NCBI RefSeq assembly: GCF_904849725.1
Contig: NC_058519.1
Location: forward strand, 103,838,881 to 103,902,880
Direction of reading: 5' to 3'
Origin: Hordeum vulgare subsp. vulgare
Taxonomy: Eukaryota > Streptophyta > Magnoliopsida > Poales > Poaceae
DNA: 64,000 nt
Shown: piece after piece, positions 33,165-45,293 of the stretch
Layout: every line of letters begins with the position of its first letter
How positions within the stretch are numbered: position 1 is the stretch's first letter
Made by a program: the position numbers and the translations under genes
Notes under the pieces: generated by a model
What the model was told of the DNA's origin: nothing
Database searches by the model: none
What the model saw: only the letters and a program-made list of their open reading frames with translations

Positions 33165-33552
33165 GACGAGCTCTTCACCAACAAAGGTGCAGTCGCCGAG
33201 GCACCAGTCAACGGCTGCAACGACGAGCTCTTCACCAATAGAGGTGCAGCCGCCAAGGCACCCGTCATTGGCCGTGATGACGAGCTTTTCGCTAACAGAG
33301 GTGCGACTGCCATGGCACTCTTCCACGGCTGCCACAACGTTCTCTTTGCCAACACAAGTGCAACCGCCAAGGCACCCGTCCACGACCGTGACAATCGCCA
33401 ACGGCCATGATGACGAGCTTTTTGTCGACAGAGGTGCAGCCGCCAAGGCACCCGTCCACGGCTGCCACGACGATCTCTTCGCCAACGCAGGTGCAGCCGC
33501 CAAGGCACCCGCCCACGTCCGCGACGACAAGCTCTACGCCAACACAGGTGCG
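33165..33552 (+). repeat. 57-bp coding-compatible minisatellite
   Basis: About seven units of 57 bp (19 codons) start GACGAGCTCTTC and contain GGTGCAGCCGCCAAGGCACC. In the plus frame each unit reads like DELFANRGAAAKAPVHGCD, with few stops across the first four units. A 19-bp insertion near 33387 shifts the frame for the later units. The opposite strand is also open but is Trp/Arg-rich and less protein-like. The parent gene is not recognised; it may be a fragment of a repeat protein exon. Confidence 0.75.
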
Positions 33553-33954
33553 GGCTTCTCCCTACTGTGTGATCCATCAATTGCTTTGATTGATCTTGTT
33601 GTCCTTTTGCATATTATCATAACAAAAACATGTTAGCACTACCGATTTTATGAAAAGCATTATGTTCCATTATTCCAAATAATTCCAAACTACTACATCA
33701 GTTTCCATTATTCCAAAGGTACCACAAGAAAGCTTTCATGGTAAATAGTGGGATGGAGTTGAACATAAAACTCTACTTTGTCTCATTTCTACTAATACCA
33801 TACCGTGTGTACAATTGTATGATGACATCCTTGACATTAACAGAGTTGAAGGACTTTGTATGGCCCCGACCACTCCCAATGGGACGTGCACCCTGTTCCA
33901 GGCTCAACTGCTCAATTGTCTCATTTATTGCAGACCCTGAAGAAGTAAAAGGGT

Positions 33955-34471
33955 AAAGGGATAGAAAGTGGTATGCACAAAATAGGGATGAGATTAATAA
34001 GAAATGATGCGAGGCCTATAAACATAAGAAAGTTGTCGCTGCTGAGATCAATGGGGCACACACATAGCTGGTTGTATCACAAGGTGATAATGATCAACTT
34101 CATGATATATGGTCCAGATGTATTGCTATGTAATAATATGTTATTTATCTATTCATAGCAAAATGAGATTAAGAATGGGATTGAATAGGAGCGGTATGCA
34201 CAAAATAGAGAGGAAATATTAAAGCGACAACGCCAAGCCCGCGAGCAGAATAAGCATATTGTTGTCGTCCTTGATGGCAGTAACCTTGTAACACAAGTCA
34301 TGGCTATCGACCAATCGACAGTCACACAACTGCAGAACATAACGTGTGCAGGTGGTGTAGTACAAAATTTGATGCATTTCAATAGAGAGCTTCTGGACGA
34401 AAGCGAGAATATTTATGGCGGCGACGAATTTGATTGGTTGCACAGAAATGATGCATACCAGATGCAATGAA
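33955..34471 (+). pseudogene. Decayed ORF with two YAQNR-type repeats, possibly from a Helitron helicase gene
   Basis: Two related stretches are readable on the plus strand: RDRKWYAQNRDEINKK near 33958 (followed by a stop) and ERYAQNREEILKRQRQAREQ near 34189. The latter continues with VVVLDGSNLVTQVMAIDQS to a stop at 34469-34471. Basic Arg/Gln-rich repeats like this occur in the N-terminal parts of plant Helitron-associated proteins, but no Rep or helicase domain is present in the window. Stops and spacers between the two parts show decay or introns. The assignment is weak. Confidence 0.35.
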
Positions 34472-35411
34472 GCTCTGAACGAGTGACACCCATACCAATG
34501 GAAGTTGATGAGAACCCCCAACTCAGTACAATAATCAACCTACGTATCCCATATGAGTGTTTAAAAAAAGAGGTTAGTTGTGTGATATATTAATGGTGCT
34601 AAATTATTATCAGGTGTGACTTTCTTCTTTATTTTGCCGCTCTGTTGTTGATTCGGGTACAATTTTTATATGGCAAACAACCTCTATCGATCCAGCATGA
34701 TGATAATAGTCCACTGATCGAACCATCACCACATGTAGGGCAAACCACTCATAATCAAATTGGTGTATATTTTTACTAGAAACAAGTACATAAAAAGGTG
34801 CCCAGCCAAAGGTACATACTCATTGGAGACACAAAATGTTTTCACGCAACGACCATGGCGAAGATGCATACGGAATACTGGAACCCGATGTCCACACGAT
34901 GAACATTGATTAGTTAGTGTAGGCATGAGAGGCTTGCACTTCTTGTTCCACTTTAGCTATTGAGAAGCACGCGACAATGAATTCATTGAAGTAATAGACC
35001 ATGTTAACTATTGGATCCACTCACAACCAGAAGATGCAACAATCAAGAGGAGAATAATACTTAGTTAAATCAGTTATTTTAACAAAGCCTTATAAGAGAA
35101 CAAATTATACACAGTCTTGGGAACATTTATGATGATTCTCAATGAGGCAAACAACCTCGCGACGAATCCAAATTTGTAGGGATTGAGCAAGCGGCATGGT
35201 TCGACTGAGAGATTTACCTGGATCTAGAGAATCACGCGGGAGAGGGTGGAGCATCTCCTCGACCACTTCAGCGACCTGATTCAGAGAAGTAGAGGGGCGG
35301 CAGACGCGTACGAATGCCACGCCTTTGCGTCCCCCTCTCTCTAGCAGCAGTTGGTCCTGCTCCCCCGCGTCTCAGGGAGGATGGAGGGCCCTAGTGTTGC
35401 CAGAGAGCATG
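34472..35411. other. Gene-free stretch before the LINE 3' end
   Basis: Short frames only. One minus-strand frame (34726-34926) has Cys and His residues (CSSCGHR) but is too short and isolated to call. The right edge is the poly(A) end of the LINE. Confidence 0.4.
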
Positions 35412-35550
35412 TTTTTTTTGAAAGATCCAGCAGCTGGCTGGCATATATTGAACAAAGCAGGTAGAAAAGCGGGCTACAACAAAGTGGGATCGATCCGAAG
35501 GATCAAGGATAAAAAAGAAGAAGAGAAAAAAAGGAACATTGCCCCAGAAC

Positions 35551-36240
35551 CTACGTAACTTCTCCCGGTGATTCCCCAAAGGGGTGCTCTAGATAGACCG
35601 CTCCCGCCTGCCTCCAGAACTCTATGGTTGCTGTGATTGAGTTGTTTATGTTGTTGACGGCCGAGGTCTTTCTTCTGAAAGTGCAATCGTTTCGCTCTTT
35701 CCAAATCTCCGACGTAATAATTACTATCATAGTCCTAATGCCCTTTCTGGGTTCTGGCCTGGCCTTGGTAATCATCTGCACTATGATGTCTTCTGACTTG
35801 GTCCTTTCATTCCATGCGGATGGGTGAAGCGAAGCACAACCCTTTCGTGCCGACGAATACGTCCATACTGCCAACGCCCTCATGCATTGCCAAAACAAAT
35901 GTACTGTCGATTCCAGGTTTCGGAGACATAGTTGGCAGAAGTATCCGTTTGGCCATCCTCTTCTTTGCACACGATCATTGCACCAAAGTCTGTTTCTCAG
36001 GAGCAGCTAGGTGAATATTTTTAATCTAGCTGGCGCCCAAGTAGCCCAAATAAGCTTCCTAAATGATGATTTTGTGAAGCCTTGGAACTGGGCCTTATAT
36101 GCTGAACTGGCGGAGTATACTCCTGACGCCTCGTGTGTCCAACTGATGGTGTCCCTTGTGTTCTCCTGGAGGTGTAACTCTCTGGTCTGCAACCATCTGT
36201 GCAGTCTGATTGCCTCGGCCCAGACATGTGATGTGTCTCC
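35551..36240 (-). pseudogene. LINE ORF2, C-terminal zinc-binding region
   Basis: The stretch reads from DTSHVWAEAIRLHRW through SSAYKAQF and WATWAPARLKIF to GYFCQLCLRNLESTVHLFWQC, the conserved zinc-binding domain that follows reverse transcriptase in plant LINEs. It ends at the stop at 35551. A frame change near 36005 separates the two halves. The solo LTR at 36241-37892 cuts it from the upstream WIADLAHGD; removing the LTR and one TCTCC copy restores the frame exactly. Confidence 0.9.
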
Positions 36241-37892
36241 TGCTACTGCAACAAAAGACCTTCCAATGGCGCCAGAAATAGGCACGTTGTCGGGAAATTA
36301 TCTTCACGTGCTCCTCCCCGGCAACGACGCGAGGAATCCTTCAGCTGCGGCTACGCCTTAAGGGACTTCCTAGGCAAGTATGCAAAGGATTCCCCCGTGG
36401 CCTTGGAGCCTTGCGTTGGTGTTCCCTCGAAGCGGAAAGGGTGATGTAGCGTAGCGGTGGTAAGTATTTCCCTCAGTTTGAGAAGCAAGGTATCAATCCG
36501 ATGGATGAGTATCTTAAGATCCTGCACAAACACAAAACTTTCTCCCAACGCTATGAAGGGGTTGTCAATCCCTTATAGATTGTTTGCCAAGTGAGAAATG
36601 AAAGCAACAAAGTAACAAAGCAAAGTAAAAGCGGAGGTGTAAACGATGGATGTGAATAGACCCGGGGGCCGTAGTGTTTACTAGTGGCTTCTCTCATAAA
36701 AGCAAGTGGACGGTGGGTGAACAAATTACTGTCGAGCAATTGATAGAACCGCGCAAAGTCATTACGATATCTATGCAATGATTATATCTATAGGCATCAC
36801 GTCCAAAACAAGTAGACCAATACTTTCTGCATCTACTACTATTACTCCACACGTCGACCGCTATCCAGCATGCACCTAGTGTATTAAGTCCATAAGAACA
36901 GAGTAACGTCTTATGCAAGATGACATGATGTAGAGGGATAATCTCAAACCAATGATAAAAACCCCATCTTTTTACCCTTAATGGAAACTACTTTATGTGT
37001 GCCTTGCTGCCCCTACTGTCACTGGGAAAGGTCACCACATGGTAGAACCCAAAACCAAGCACTTCTCCCATTGCAAGAATCATAGATCTAGTTGGCCAAA
37101 CAAAACCCAAGACTCGGAGAGACTTACAAGGATATCAAATCATGCATATAAGAAATCAGCAAAGACTCAAATATATATCATAGATAATCTGATCACAAAT
37201 CCACAATTCATCGGATCTCGACAAACACACCGCCAAAGAAGATTACATCGGATAGATCTCCATGAAGATCATGGAGAACTTTGTATTGAAGATCCAAGAG
37301 AGAGAAGAAGCCATCTAGCTACTAACTACAGACCCGTAGGTGTGAATTGAACTACTCACGAGTCATTGGAGGGGGGATGATGATGAAGAAGAAGCCCTCC
37401 AACTCCAAAGTCCCCTCCGGCAGGGCGCCGGGAAGGGTCTCGAGATGAGATCTCGCGGAAACGGAAGCTTGCGGTGGCGGAAAAGTATTTTCGAGGCTCC
37501 CCTGATTTTTTGCTGAATATTTGGGAATATATAGTCCAAGGATCTAGGTCAGGGGGCGGCCAGGGAGGTCACAAGCCCTGCCACCGCTGCCTCCCCCTGG
37601 TGGCGAAGTGGTGGCTTGTGGGCTCCCTGGAGCCCACCTGACTTGGCCCAAAGGCCCCCTGATCTTCTTCCGTTCAAGAAAAAATCATTTCGGTGTTTTT
37701 CTTCCGTTTGGACTCCGTTCCAAAATCAGATCTGAAAAGAGTCAAAAACACGGAAAAAAACAGGAACTGGCACTTGGCACTGAATTAATAAGTTAGTCCC
37801 AAAAAAGATATAAAAGGTACATAAAACATCCAAAGAAGACAAGATAACAGCGTGAAACCATCAAAAATTATAGATACGTTTGAGACGTATCA
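36241..37892 (-). repeat. Sabrina-type gypsy solo LTR with perfect target duplication
   Basis: TCTCC stands on both sides (36236-36240 and 37893-37897). Read on the minus strand the LTR starts TGATACGTCTCAAACG and ends CAGTAGCA; it is 1,652 bp. It is homologous to the LTRs at 43687-45293 and 50319-51450 and has no internal region, so it is a solo LTR. The family name rests on my memory of the barley Sabrina LTR primer, whose sequence appears here (complement of about 37455-37472). Confidence 0.92.
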
Positions 37893-37897
37893 TCTCC

Positions 37898-39263
37898 ATG
37901 GGCGAGGTCAGCTATCCATGTCTCATTTTGAAGTGCCTCTCTTACGGATCTGTTCTTTTTCCTTGAGTGTTTGTGTAGCATTGGGAATTCTGTTTTTAGG
38001 TTTCCTGCTCCCGTCCAAGAGCAGTGCCAGAAAGATGCCGTCACCCCATCTCCTAATGTGACTGTCGTAGAGGCACTAAAGAGAGCTCTATCGCCATCAT
38101 CGCATGGCAGCTGCGTGCCAATCCATGGTCTGTTTGGGCTAGTCCAGGACAACCATAGCCACCTAAGTCTAAGTGCTGTGCAGAAGCGTTGCATCTCTAG
38201 TATACCGAGGCCTCCGTTGTCGACTGGTGAGCAAACCACAGGCCAGCTGACTTTGCATTTCCCCCAGAAGTCTTCTCCTCCTGGGCCCAAAGGAAGCACC
38301 ATATAACTTTGTCTATGTCGTCTAAGAATTTCTTCAGCATTCGCAGCACAGAAAGGGCGAAAGTTGGCAAAGCGGTCAGAACGCTACGAACTAGAACCCG
38401 TCTGCCCGCGATATTCATGAGCTTTCCCTTCCATCCTGCCAGCCGGGCTCTAATCCTATCGAGTATGTATTGGATGTGCACCAAGCGTAGTCTAGCTAGA
38501 GTTAAAGGAAGGCCTAGGTACCTCACCGGGAAGCCCACCGTTTGTCCACCGAAGTTTGCTAGGACGTCATGTAGGTTGATCTCGTCACAACGGATAGCAG
38601 AGACGGTTGACTTAGCCGGGTTTACGTGAAGGCCCGTGGCTTGCCCAAAATCCCGAAGGATTTGTAACAGGGCACCGAACTCTCCCTTGTCAGGGTTGGC
38701 GAAGATGACCGCGTCGTCCGCATAAAGACTAACTCGAAGCTTGAGATCTCTCCCCGGTAGTGGTGCAAGTATCTCAAGCTTTGTTGCTTTCTGCAATAGC
38801 TGTGCAGCGTGTCGATGGCGATGGTGAAGAGGAGGGGCGATAGCGGATCCCCGTGCCTTAGCCCTCTTCTATGTCTAATCTTGCGACCGACAGTACCATT
38901 AAGCATTACGGAGGATGAAGCGGTGCTGAGAAGTAGAGACATCCAGTCTCGCCATCGCGCCGAGAAACCTAGGCGCTGAAGTAGCTCGAGCAAGTATTCC
39001 CAGGATATGTTGTCAAAAGCTCTAGCGATGTCTAGTTTAAACATCAGCGCGGGGCTCTTTTTTCGCTCCAGCGAACGGACTGCATTTTGTACGTACAAGA
39101 ATCTATCTTGTGTTGACCTGGAACTCAAGAAAGCGGACTGCGCCGGAGAGATGACGGTGCTAATCACCCTTGAAAGTCGTCTTGCTAGAACCTTGGCGAC
39201 GATCTTAGCTACCGAGTGAATGAGGCTAATTGGTCGGAAATCTTGCACCTTTGTCGCACCCTA
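37898..39263 (-). pseudogene. LINE ORF2, reverse transcriptase domain
   Basis: On the minus strand it runs from GATKVQDFRPISLIHS to ADLAHGD. Reverse transcriptase blocks in order are FRPISLIH, FKLDIARAFDNISW, RGLRHGDPLSPLLF and the catalytic YADDAVIF. PVRYLGLPL and the thumb region follow. At least one frameshift lies near 38790-38800, just upstream of YADD, and a TAG is present before GATKV. The domain would prime cDNA synthesis from nicked target DNA. The first part of the domain is missing next to the copia insertion. Confidence 0.9.
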
Positions 39264-39268
39264 TTTTT

Positions 39269-41098
39269 TGTTGGCGAACGTCGTATGGGAAACAAAAAAT
39301 TTCCTACGCGCACGAAGACCTATCATGGTGATGTCCATCTACGAGAGGGGAATTCCGATCTACGTACCCTTGTAGATCACACAACATAAGCGTTAGTGAA
39401 CGCGGTTGATATAGTGGAACGTCCTCACGTCCCTCGATCCGCCCCGTGAACCGTCCCACGAACCGTCCCGCGATCCGTCTCACGATCTAGTGCCGAACGG
39501 ACGGCACCTTCGCGTTCAGCACACGTACAGCTCAACGATGGTCTCGGCCTTCTTGATCCAGCAAGAGAGACGGAGAGGTAGATGAGTTCTCCGGCAGCGT
39601 GACGGTGCTTCGGAGGTTGGTGGTGATCTGATCTCGGCAGGGCTCCGCCCGAGCTCCGCAGAAACGTGATCTAGAGGAAAAACCGTGGAGGTATGTGGTC
39701 GGGCTGCCGTGGAAAAGTTGTCTCAAATCAGCCCTAATACCTCTGTATATATAGGTGGGAGGGGAGGGGCCTTGCCTTGAGGCTCAAGGAGCCCCAAGGG
39801 GGTCGGCCGAGCCAAGGGGGGAAGTCCTCCCCTTCCAAACCGAATCCAACTAGGTTTGGAAGGTGGAGTCCTTCTCTCCTTTCCCACCTCCCCTTTTTTT
39901 TCTCTTTCTCTTTGATTTCTTATCCTTTGGCGCATAGGGCCTTCTTGGGCTGTCCCACCAGCCCACCAAGGGCTGGTGCGCCATCCCAAGGCCTATGGGC
40001 TTCCCCGGGGTGGGTTGCCCCCCTGGTGAACACCCGAAACCCATTCGCCATTTCCGGCACATTCCCGGTAACTCCAAAAACCTTCCGGCAATCAAATGAG
40101 GTCATCCTATATATCAATCTTCGTTCCCGGACCATTCCGAAAACCCTCGTGATGTCCGTGATCTCATCCGGGACTCCGAACAACATTCGGTAACCAACCA
40201 TATAACTCAAATACGCATAAAACAACGTCGAACCTTAAGTGTGCAGACCCTGCGGGTTCGAGAACTATGCAGACATGACCTGAGTGACTCCTCGGTCAAT
40301 ATCCAATAGCGGGACCTGGAGCCCATATTGGATCCCACATATTCTACGAAGATCTTATTGTTTGAACCTCAGTGCCAAGGATTCATATAATCCCGTATGT
40401 CATTCCCTTTGTCCTTCGGTATGTTAGTTGCCCGAGATTCGATCTTCAGTATCCGCATATCTATTTCAATCTCGTTTACCGGCAAGTCTCTTTACTCGTT
40501 CCGCAATACAAGATCCCACAACTTACACTAAGTCACATTGCTTGCAAGGCTTGTGTGTGATGTTGTATTACCGAGTGGGCCCCGAGATACCTCTCCGTCA
40601 CACGGAGTGACAAATCCCAGTCTCGATCCATACTAACTCAACGAACACCTTCGGATATACCTGTAGAGCATCTTTATAGTCACCCAGTTACGTTGTGACG
40701 TTTGATACACACAAAGCATTCCTCCGGTGTCAGTGAGTTATATGATCTCATGGTCATAGGAACAAATACTTGACACGCAGAAAACAGTAGTAACAAAATG
40801 ACACGATCAACATGCTACGTCTATTAGTTTGGGTCTAGTCCATCACGTGATTCTCCTAATGACGTGATCCAGTTATCAAGCAACAACACCTTGTACATAA
40901 TCAGAAGACCCTGACTATCTTTGATCAACTGGCTAGCCAACTAGAGGCTTGCTAGGGACAGTGTTTTGTCTATGTATCCACACATGTATATAAGTCTTCA
41001 TTCAATACAATTATAGCATGGATAATAAACGATTATCTTGATACAGGAATTATCATAATAACTATATTTATTATTGCCTCTAGGGCATAATTCCAACA
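39269..41098 (-). repeat. 3' LTR of the copia element
   Basis: This 1,830-bp LTR starts TGTTGGAATTATGCCCTAG on the minus strand (41098) and ends at 39269. The adjacent GTGCAAGTGGGAGAC on the minus strand is the polypurine tract. A TATATATA-type box lies near 39745-39755. Confidence 0.95.
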
Positions 41099-41150
41099 GT
41101 CTCCCACTTGCACTAGAGTCAATAATCTAGCCCTCACATCATCATGCGAA

Positions 41151-42750
41151 TTACATTGTAATAAATCTAACACCCATACAGTTCTGGTGTTGATCATGCT
41201 TTGCCCGTGGAAGAGGTTTAGTCAGCGGGTCTGCTACATTCAGATCCGTGTGCACTTTGCATATATTTACGTCCTCCCCTTCGACGTAGTCGCGAATGAG
41301 GTTGAAGCGTCGCTTGATGTGTCTGGTCTTCTTGTGAAACCGTGGTTCCTTTGCTAAGGCAATGGCACCCGTGTTGTCACAGAACAAGGTTATTGGATTC
41401 AGTGCGTTTGGCACCACTCTAAGATCCGTCATGAACTGCTTCATCCAGACACCCTCCTTAGCCGCCTCCGAGGCAGCCATGTACTCCGCTTCACATGTAG
41501 AATCTGCTACGACGCTTTGCTTGGAACTGCACCAGCTTACCGCACCCCCATTAAGAATAAGTACGTATCCGGTCTGCGACTTAGAGTCGTCCGGATCTGT
41601 GTCAAAGCTTGCATCGACGTAACCCTTTACGGCGAGCTCTTCGTCACCTCCATACACGAGAAACATCTCCTTAGTCCTTTTCAGGTACTTCAGGATATTC
41701 TTGACCGCCGTCCAGTGATCCACTCCTAGATTACTCTGGAACCTGCCTGCCATACTTATGACCAGGCTAACGTCCGGTCTAGTGCACAGCATTGCATACA
41801 TGATAGATCCTATGGCTGAAGCATAGGGGACGGTGCTCATATGCTCTCTATCCTTATCAGTTGCTGGGCACTGAGTCTTAATCAATCTCGTACCTTGTAA
41901 AACCGGCAAGAACCCTTTCTTGGACTGTTCCATTTTGAACCTCTTCAAAACTTTATCAAGGTATGTGCTTTGTGAAAGTCCTATCAGGCGTTTCGATCTA
42001 TCCCTGTAGATCTTAATGCCTAGAATGTAAGCAGCTTCTCCTAGGTCCTTCATAGAGAAACTTTTATTCAAGTAATCCTTTATGCTCTCCAAAAACTCTA
42101 CGTTGTTTCCAATCAGCAATATGCCATCCACATATAATATTAGAAACGCCGCAGAGCTCCCACTCACTTTCTTGTAAATACAAGATTCTCCAACCACTTG
42201 TATAAACCCAAATGCTTTGATCACCTCATCAAAGCGTTTGTTCCAACTCCGAGATGCTTGCACCAGTCCATAAATGGATCGCTGGAGCTTGCACACCTTG
42301 TTAGCATTCTTAGGATCGACAAAACCTTCGGGTTGCATCATATACAACTCTTCCTTAAGGAAACCGTTAAGGAACGCCGTTTTGACATCCATCTGCCAGA
42401 TTTCATAATCTAAAAATGCAGCTATTGCTAACATGATTCTGACGGACTTAAGCATCGCTACGGGTGAGAATGTCTCATCGTAGTCAACTCCTTGAACTTG
42501 TGAAAAACCCTTTGCCACAAGTCGAGCTTTATAAACGGTCACATTGCCGTCAGCGTCCGTCTTATTCTTAAAGATCCATTTGTTCTGAATGGCCTTGTGG
42601 CCCTCAGGTAGTACTTCCAAAGTCCACACTTTGTTTTCATACATGGATCCTATCTTGGACTTCATGGCCTCCAGCCATTTGTTGGAATCTGGGCCCACCA
42701 TTGCTTCTTCATAATTTGCAGGTTCATTGTTGTCTAACAACATGATTGAC
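41151..42750 (-). pseudogene. Copia pol fragment: reverse transcriptase and RNase H
   Basis: About 530 residues remain. The RVT_2-type reverse transcriptase runs from EPANYEEAM through NKWIFKNKTDADG, YDETFSPVA and WQMDVKTAFLNG. RNase H follows with YVDASFDTD, EAEYMAASEA and CDNTGAIALAK. The catalytic YVDD box reads YVDGILLIGN, so the second catalytic Asp is replaced by Gly and polymerase activity should be lost. The frame is otherwise open to its stop at 41151. At its start the frame runs into LINE sequence without a natural initiation site. Confidence 0.92.
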
Positions 42751-42769
42751 AAAACGGGATTACTGTGGC

Positions 42770-43682
42770 TATCTCCGATCCCACTAGAAGAGTGTGGATG
42801 AAGTTTTTTCGTCTTCTCGCTCTCACCTTGGCATGGAAAAACTTGGTTCCCGCGTCTCCCAGCTGAAGCCACGTGAGACGGGATGCTTGGCGTCGGCGGG
42901 CACGCTCCACTACCGCTAGGCCGAGGAGCCGAAGCTTGAGAAGCTTCCTGAGATTGAACTCTGCATCCGAGAGCCTACGGTTTTCCTGAGCTACCTCTAG
43001 CCATAAAACTATCTCCGCCGCCATATGGAACTGTAGTTTTGCATCGCTAAAGAATGCTTTGCTCCAGATTTTGAGGTCCCTAGCAGTGCGCATCAACTTC
43101 GTATGCAGCCTCTGAAAGGCACATGTTTCTTGTACCGGTCTATTCCAAGCCCTAACCACTATGTCGTGGAATCTAGGGAAGATTGGCCAGAAGCTTTCGA
43201 ACCTAAAAACCGCCGCCCGGGGAGCTGCACTGGTGTCGGCTAGGACCAGAGGGCAGTGGTCGGATGTGGCCGAGGCTGTCGCATGAAGCGAGGCCGATGG
43301 GAAACGGCATTCCCATGGCTGGATGCAGAAGAATTTGTCTATGCTTATTAGCGTGGGGTTTCGATGCTCGTTGCTCCATGTGTATCGTCGGTTTTTGCAT
43401 CTAATCACCTTTAAGCTCGCGGCGTCTATCGCTGCTCTAAATCTACCCATGATCCTACGATTTAGGTTGAGGTTGTTCTTGTCTCTCGCCTCGTAGATGA
43501 GGTTGAAATCCCTGTTGATTAGCCAAGGCTCCGTTGCGGGTAGTGCAGATCGAGAAATCTCTAAGAGGAACCTGTCCTTTCTTGCGTCGTCCGCCGGCCG
43601 TAGACCGTGGAGAGCCAGAAACTCTCCTGTTGGCCGAGCAAACAGACCCTAGCTGTAATCGCGAACTCCCCTATACCGTGGG
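42770..43682 (-). pseudogene. LINE ORF2, end of endonuclease domain and linker
   Basis: It reads EFAITARVCLLGQQESFWLS near 43670, then NRDFNLIYEARDKNN and NRRIMGRFRAAIDA, then SIDKFF and SDHCPLVL, which are the late blocks of the apurinic-type endonuclease. The linker goes on to LTWLQLGDAGTKFFHAK and KNFIHTLL. A frame change lies near 43600. In related LINEs about 130 codons separate KNFIHTLL from GATKVQDFRP; these are missing at the copia junction. Confidence 0.88.
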
Positions 43683-43686
43683 AGCT

Positions 43687-45293
43687 GTAATCGCGACAAC
43701 AAACCTTCCCTGGTACGGCTCCAGGAATCCTGCTGCTACGGCTACGCCTTTAGGGACTTCCTTGGCAAATATGCAAAGGATTTCCCTGCGGCCTTGGAGC
43801 CTTGCGTTGGTGTTCCCTTGAAGAGGAAAGGGTGATGTAGCATAGCGGCGGTAAGTATTTCCCTCAGTTTTGAGAACCAAGGTATCGAACCAGTGGAAGA
43901 TCTCGTCAAGTCACAAGTACCTGCACAAACACAATGAGCTTGCACCCAACACTATGAAGGGGTTGTCAATCCCTTATAGATTGTTTGCAAAGTGAGAACT
44001 GAAAGCAACAAAGTAAACAAGCAAAGAAAAAGTGAAAGTGGAAACGATAGTTGTGAATAGACCCGGGGGCCGTAGTGTTCACTAGTGGCTTCTCTCATGA
44101 AAGCAAGTAGACGGTGGGTGAACGAATTACTGTCGAGCAATTGATAGAACCGCGCAAAGTCATGAAGTTATCTAAGGCAATGATTATATCTATAGGCATC
44201 ACGTCCAAAACAAGTAGACCGATACTTTCTGCATCTACTACTATTACTCCACACGTCGACCGCTATCCAGCATGCATCTAGTGTATTAAGTCCAAAAGAA
44301 CAGAGTAACACCTTAAGCAAGATGACATGATGCAGATGGACAATCTCATATCTACGATAAAAGCCCATCTTGTTACCCTTGATGGCAACAACACGATGGG
44401 TGCCTTGCTGCCCCTTCTGTCACTCGGAAAGGTCACCACACAGTATGAACCCAAAACCAAGCACTTCTCCCATTGCAAGAATCATAGATCTAGTTGGCCA
44501 AACAAAACCCAAGACTCTGAGAGACTTACAAGGATATCAAATCATGCATATAAGAAATCAACAAAGAATCAAATATAATTCATAGCTAATTTGATCACAA
44601 ATCCACAATTCACCGGATCTCGACAAACACACCGCCAAAGAGGATTACATCGGATAGATCTTCATGAAGATCATGGAGAACTTTGTATTGAAGATCCAAG
44701 AGAGAGAAGAAGCCATCTAGCTACTAACTATGGACCCGTAGGTGTGAATTCGACTACTCACGAGTCATTGGAGAGGCGATGATGTTGATGTAGAAGCCCT
44801 CCAACTCCAAAGTCCCCTCCGGCAGGGCACCGGGAAGGGTCTCCATATGAGATCTCGCGGAAACGAAGCTTGCGGCGGCGGAAAAGTATTTTCGTGGATG
44901 CCCTGATTTTTTCTGGATTTTTAGGGAATTTATAGGCCAAAGACCTAGGGCAGGGGAGCGCTAGGGGGGCCACAAGCTTGGTTGCCGCGGCCTCCCCCCT
45001 CGCCGTGGAAACAGGGCTTGTGGGCCCCCTGTGGGCCCACTGCCTTGGCCCTCAAGCCTCCCGATCTTCTTCCGTTCTGGAAAAATTTATTTCGGGGATT
45101 TTATTCCGTTTGGACTCCGTTCCAAAATCAGATCTGAAAAGAGTCAAAAACACAGAAAAAACAGGAACTGGCACTTGGCACTGAATTAATAAGTTAGTCC
45201 CAAAAAAGATAAAATAGGTAAACAAAACATCCAAAGTTGACAAGATAACAACGTGAAACCATAAAAAATTATAGATACGTTTGAGACGTATCA
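43687..45293 (-). repeat. 3' LTR of the Sabrina-type element
   Basis: It is 1,607 bp, homologous to the solo LTR at 36241. On the minus strand it starts TGATACGTCTCAAACG (45293). A CCACAAGC/GCTTGTGGG inverted repeat lies at about 44970-45025. AGCTGTAATCGCGA occurs twice around the left border (43653 and 43685), so the edge may have been rearranged. Confidence 0.88.

Larger units (their letters stand above)
39269..42760 (-). mobile_element. 5'-truncated copia element (BARE-1/Angela/WIS type)
   Basis: On the minus strand only the last part of pol, the purine tract and the 3' LTR remain. The 5' LTR, gag, protease and integrase are gone, so the element ends abruptly in LINE sequence near 42750-42770. 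The T-run 39264-39268 may be one copy of the target duplication; the other copy was lost with the 5' part. The family is judged from the LTR, which matches the well-known Triticeae sequence from its TGTTGGAA start to its AACA end. Confidence 0.92.

Noticed and set aside
33068..33580. Minus-strand frame of 170 codons over the minisatellite
   Set aside because: Its composition (Trp, Arg, Ser runs) follows the repeat; the plus frame gives a more protein-like 19-residue unit, and neither has a known domain.
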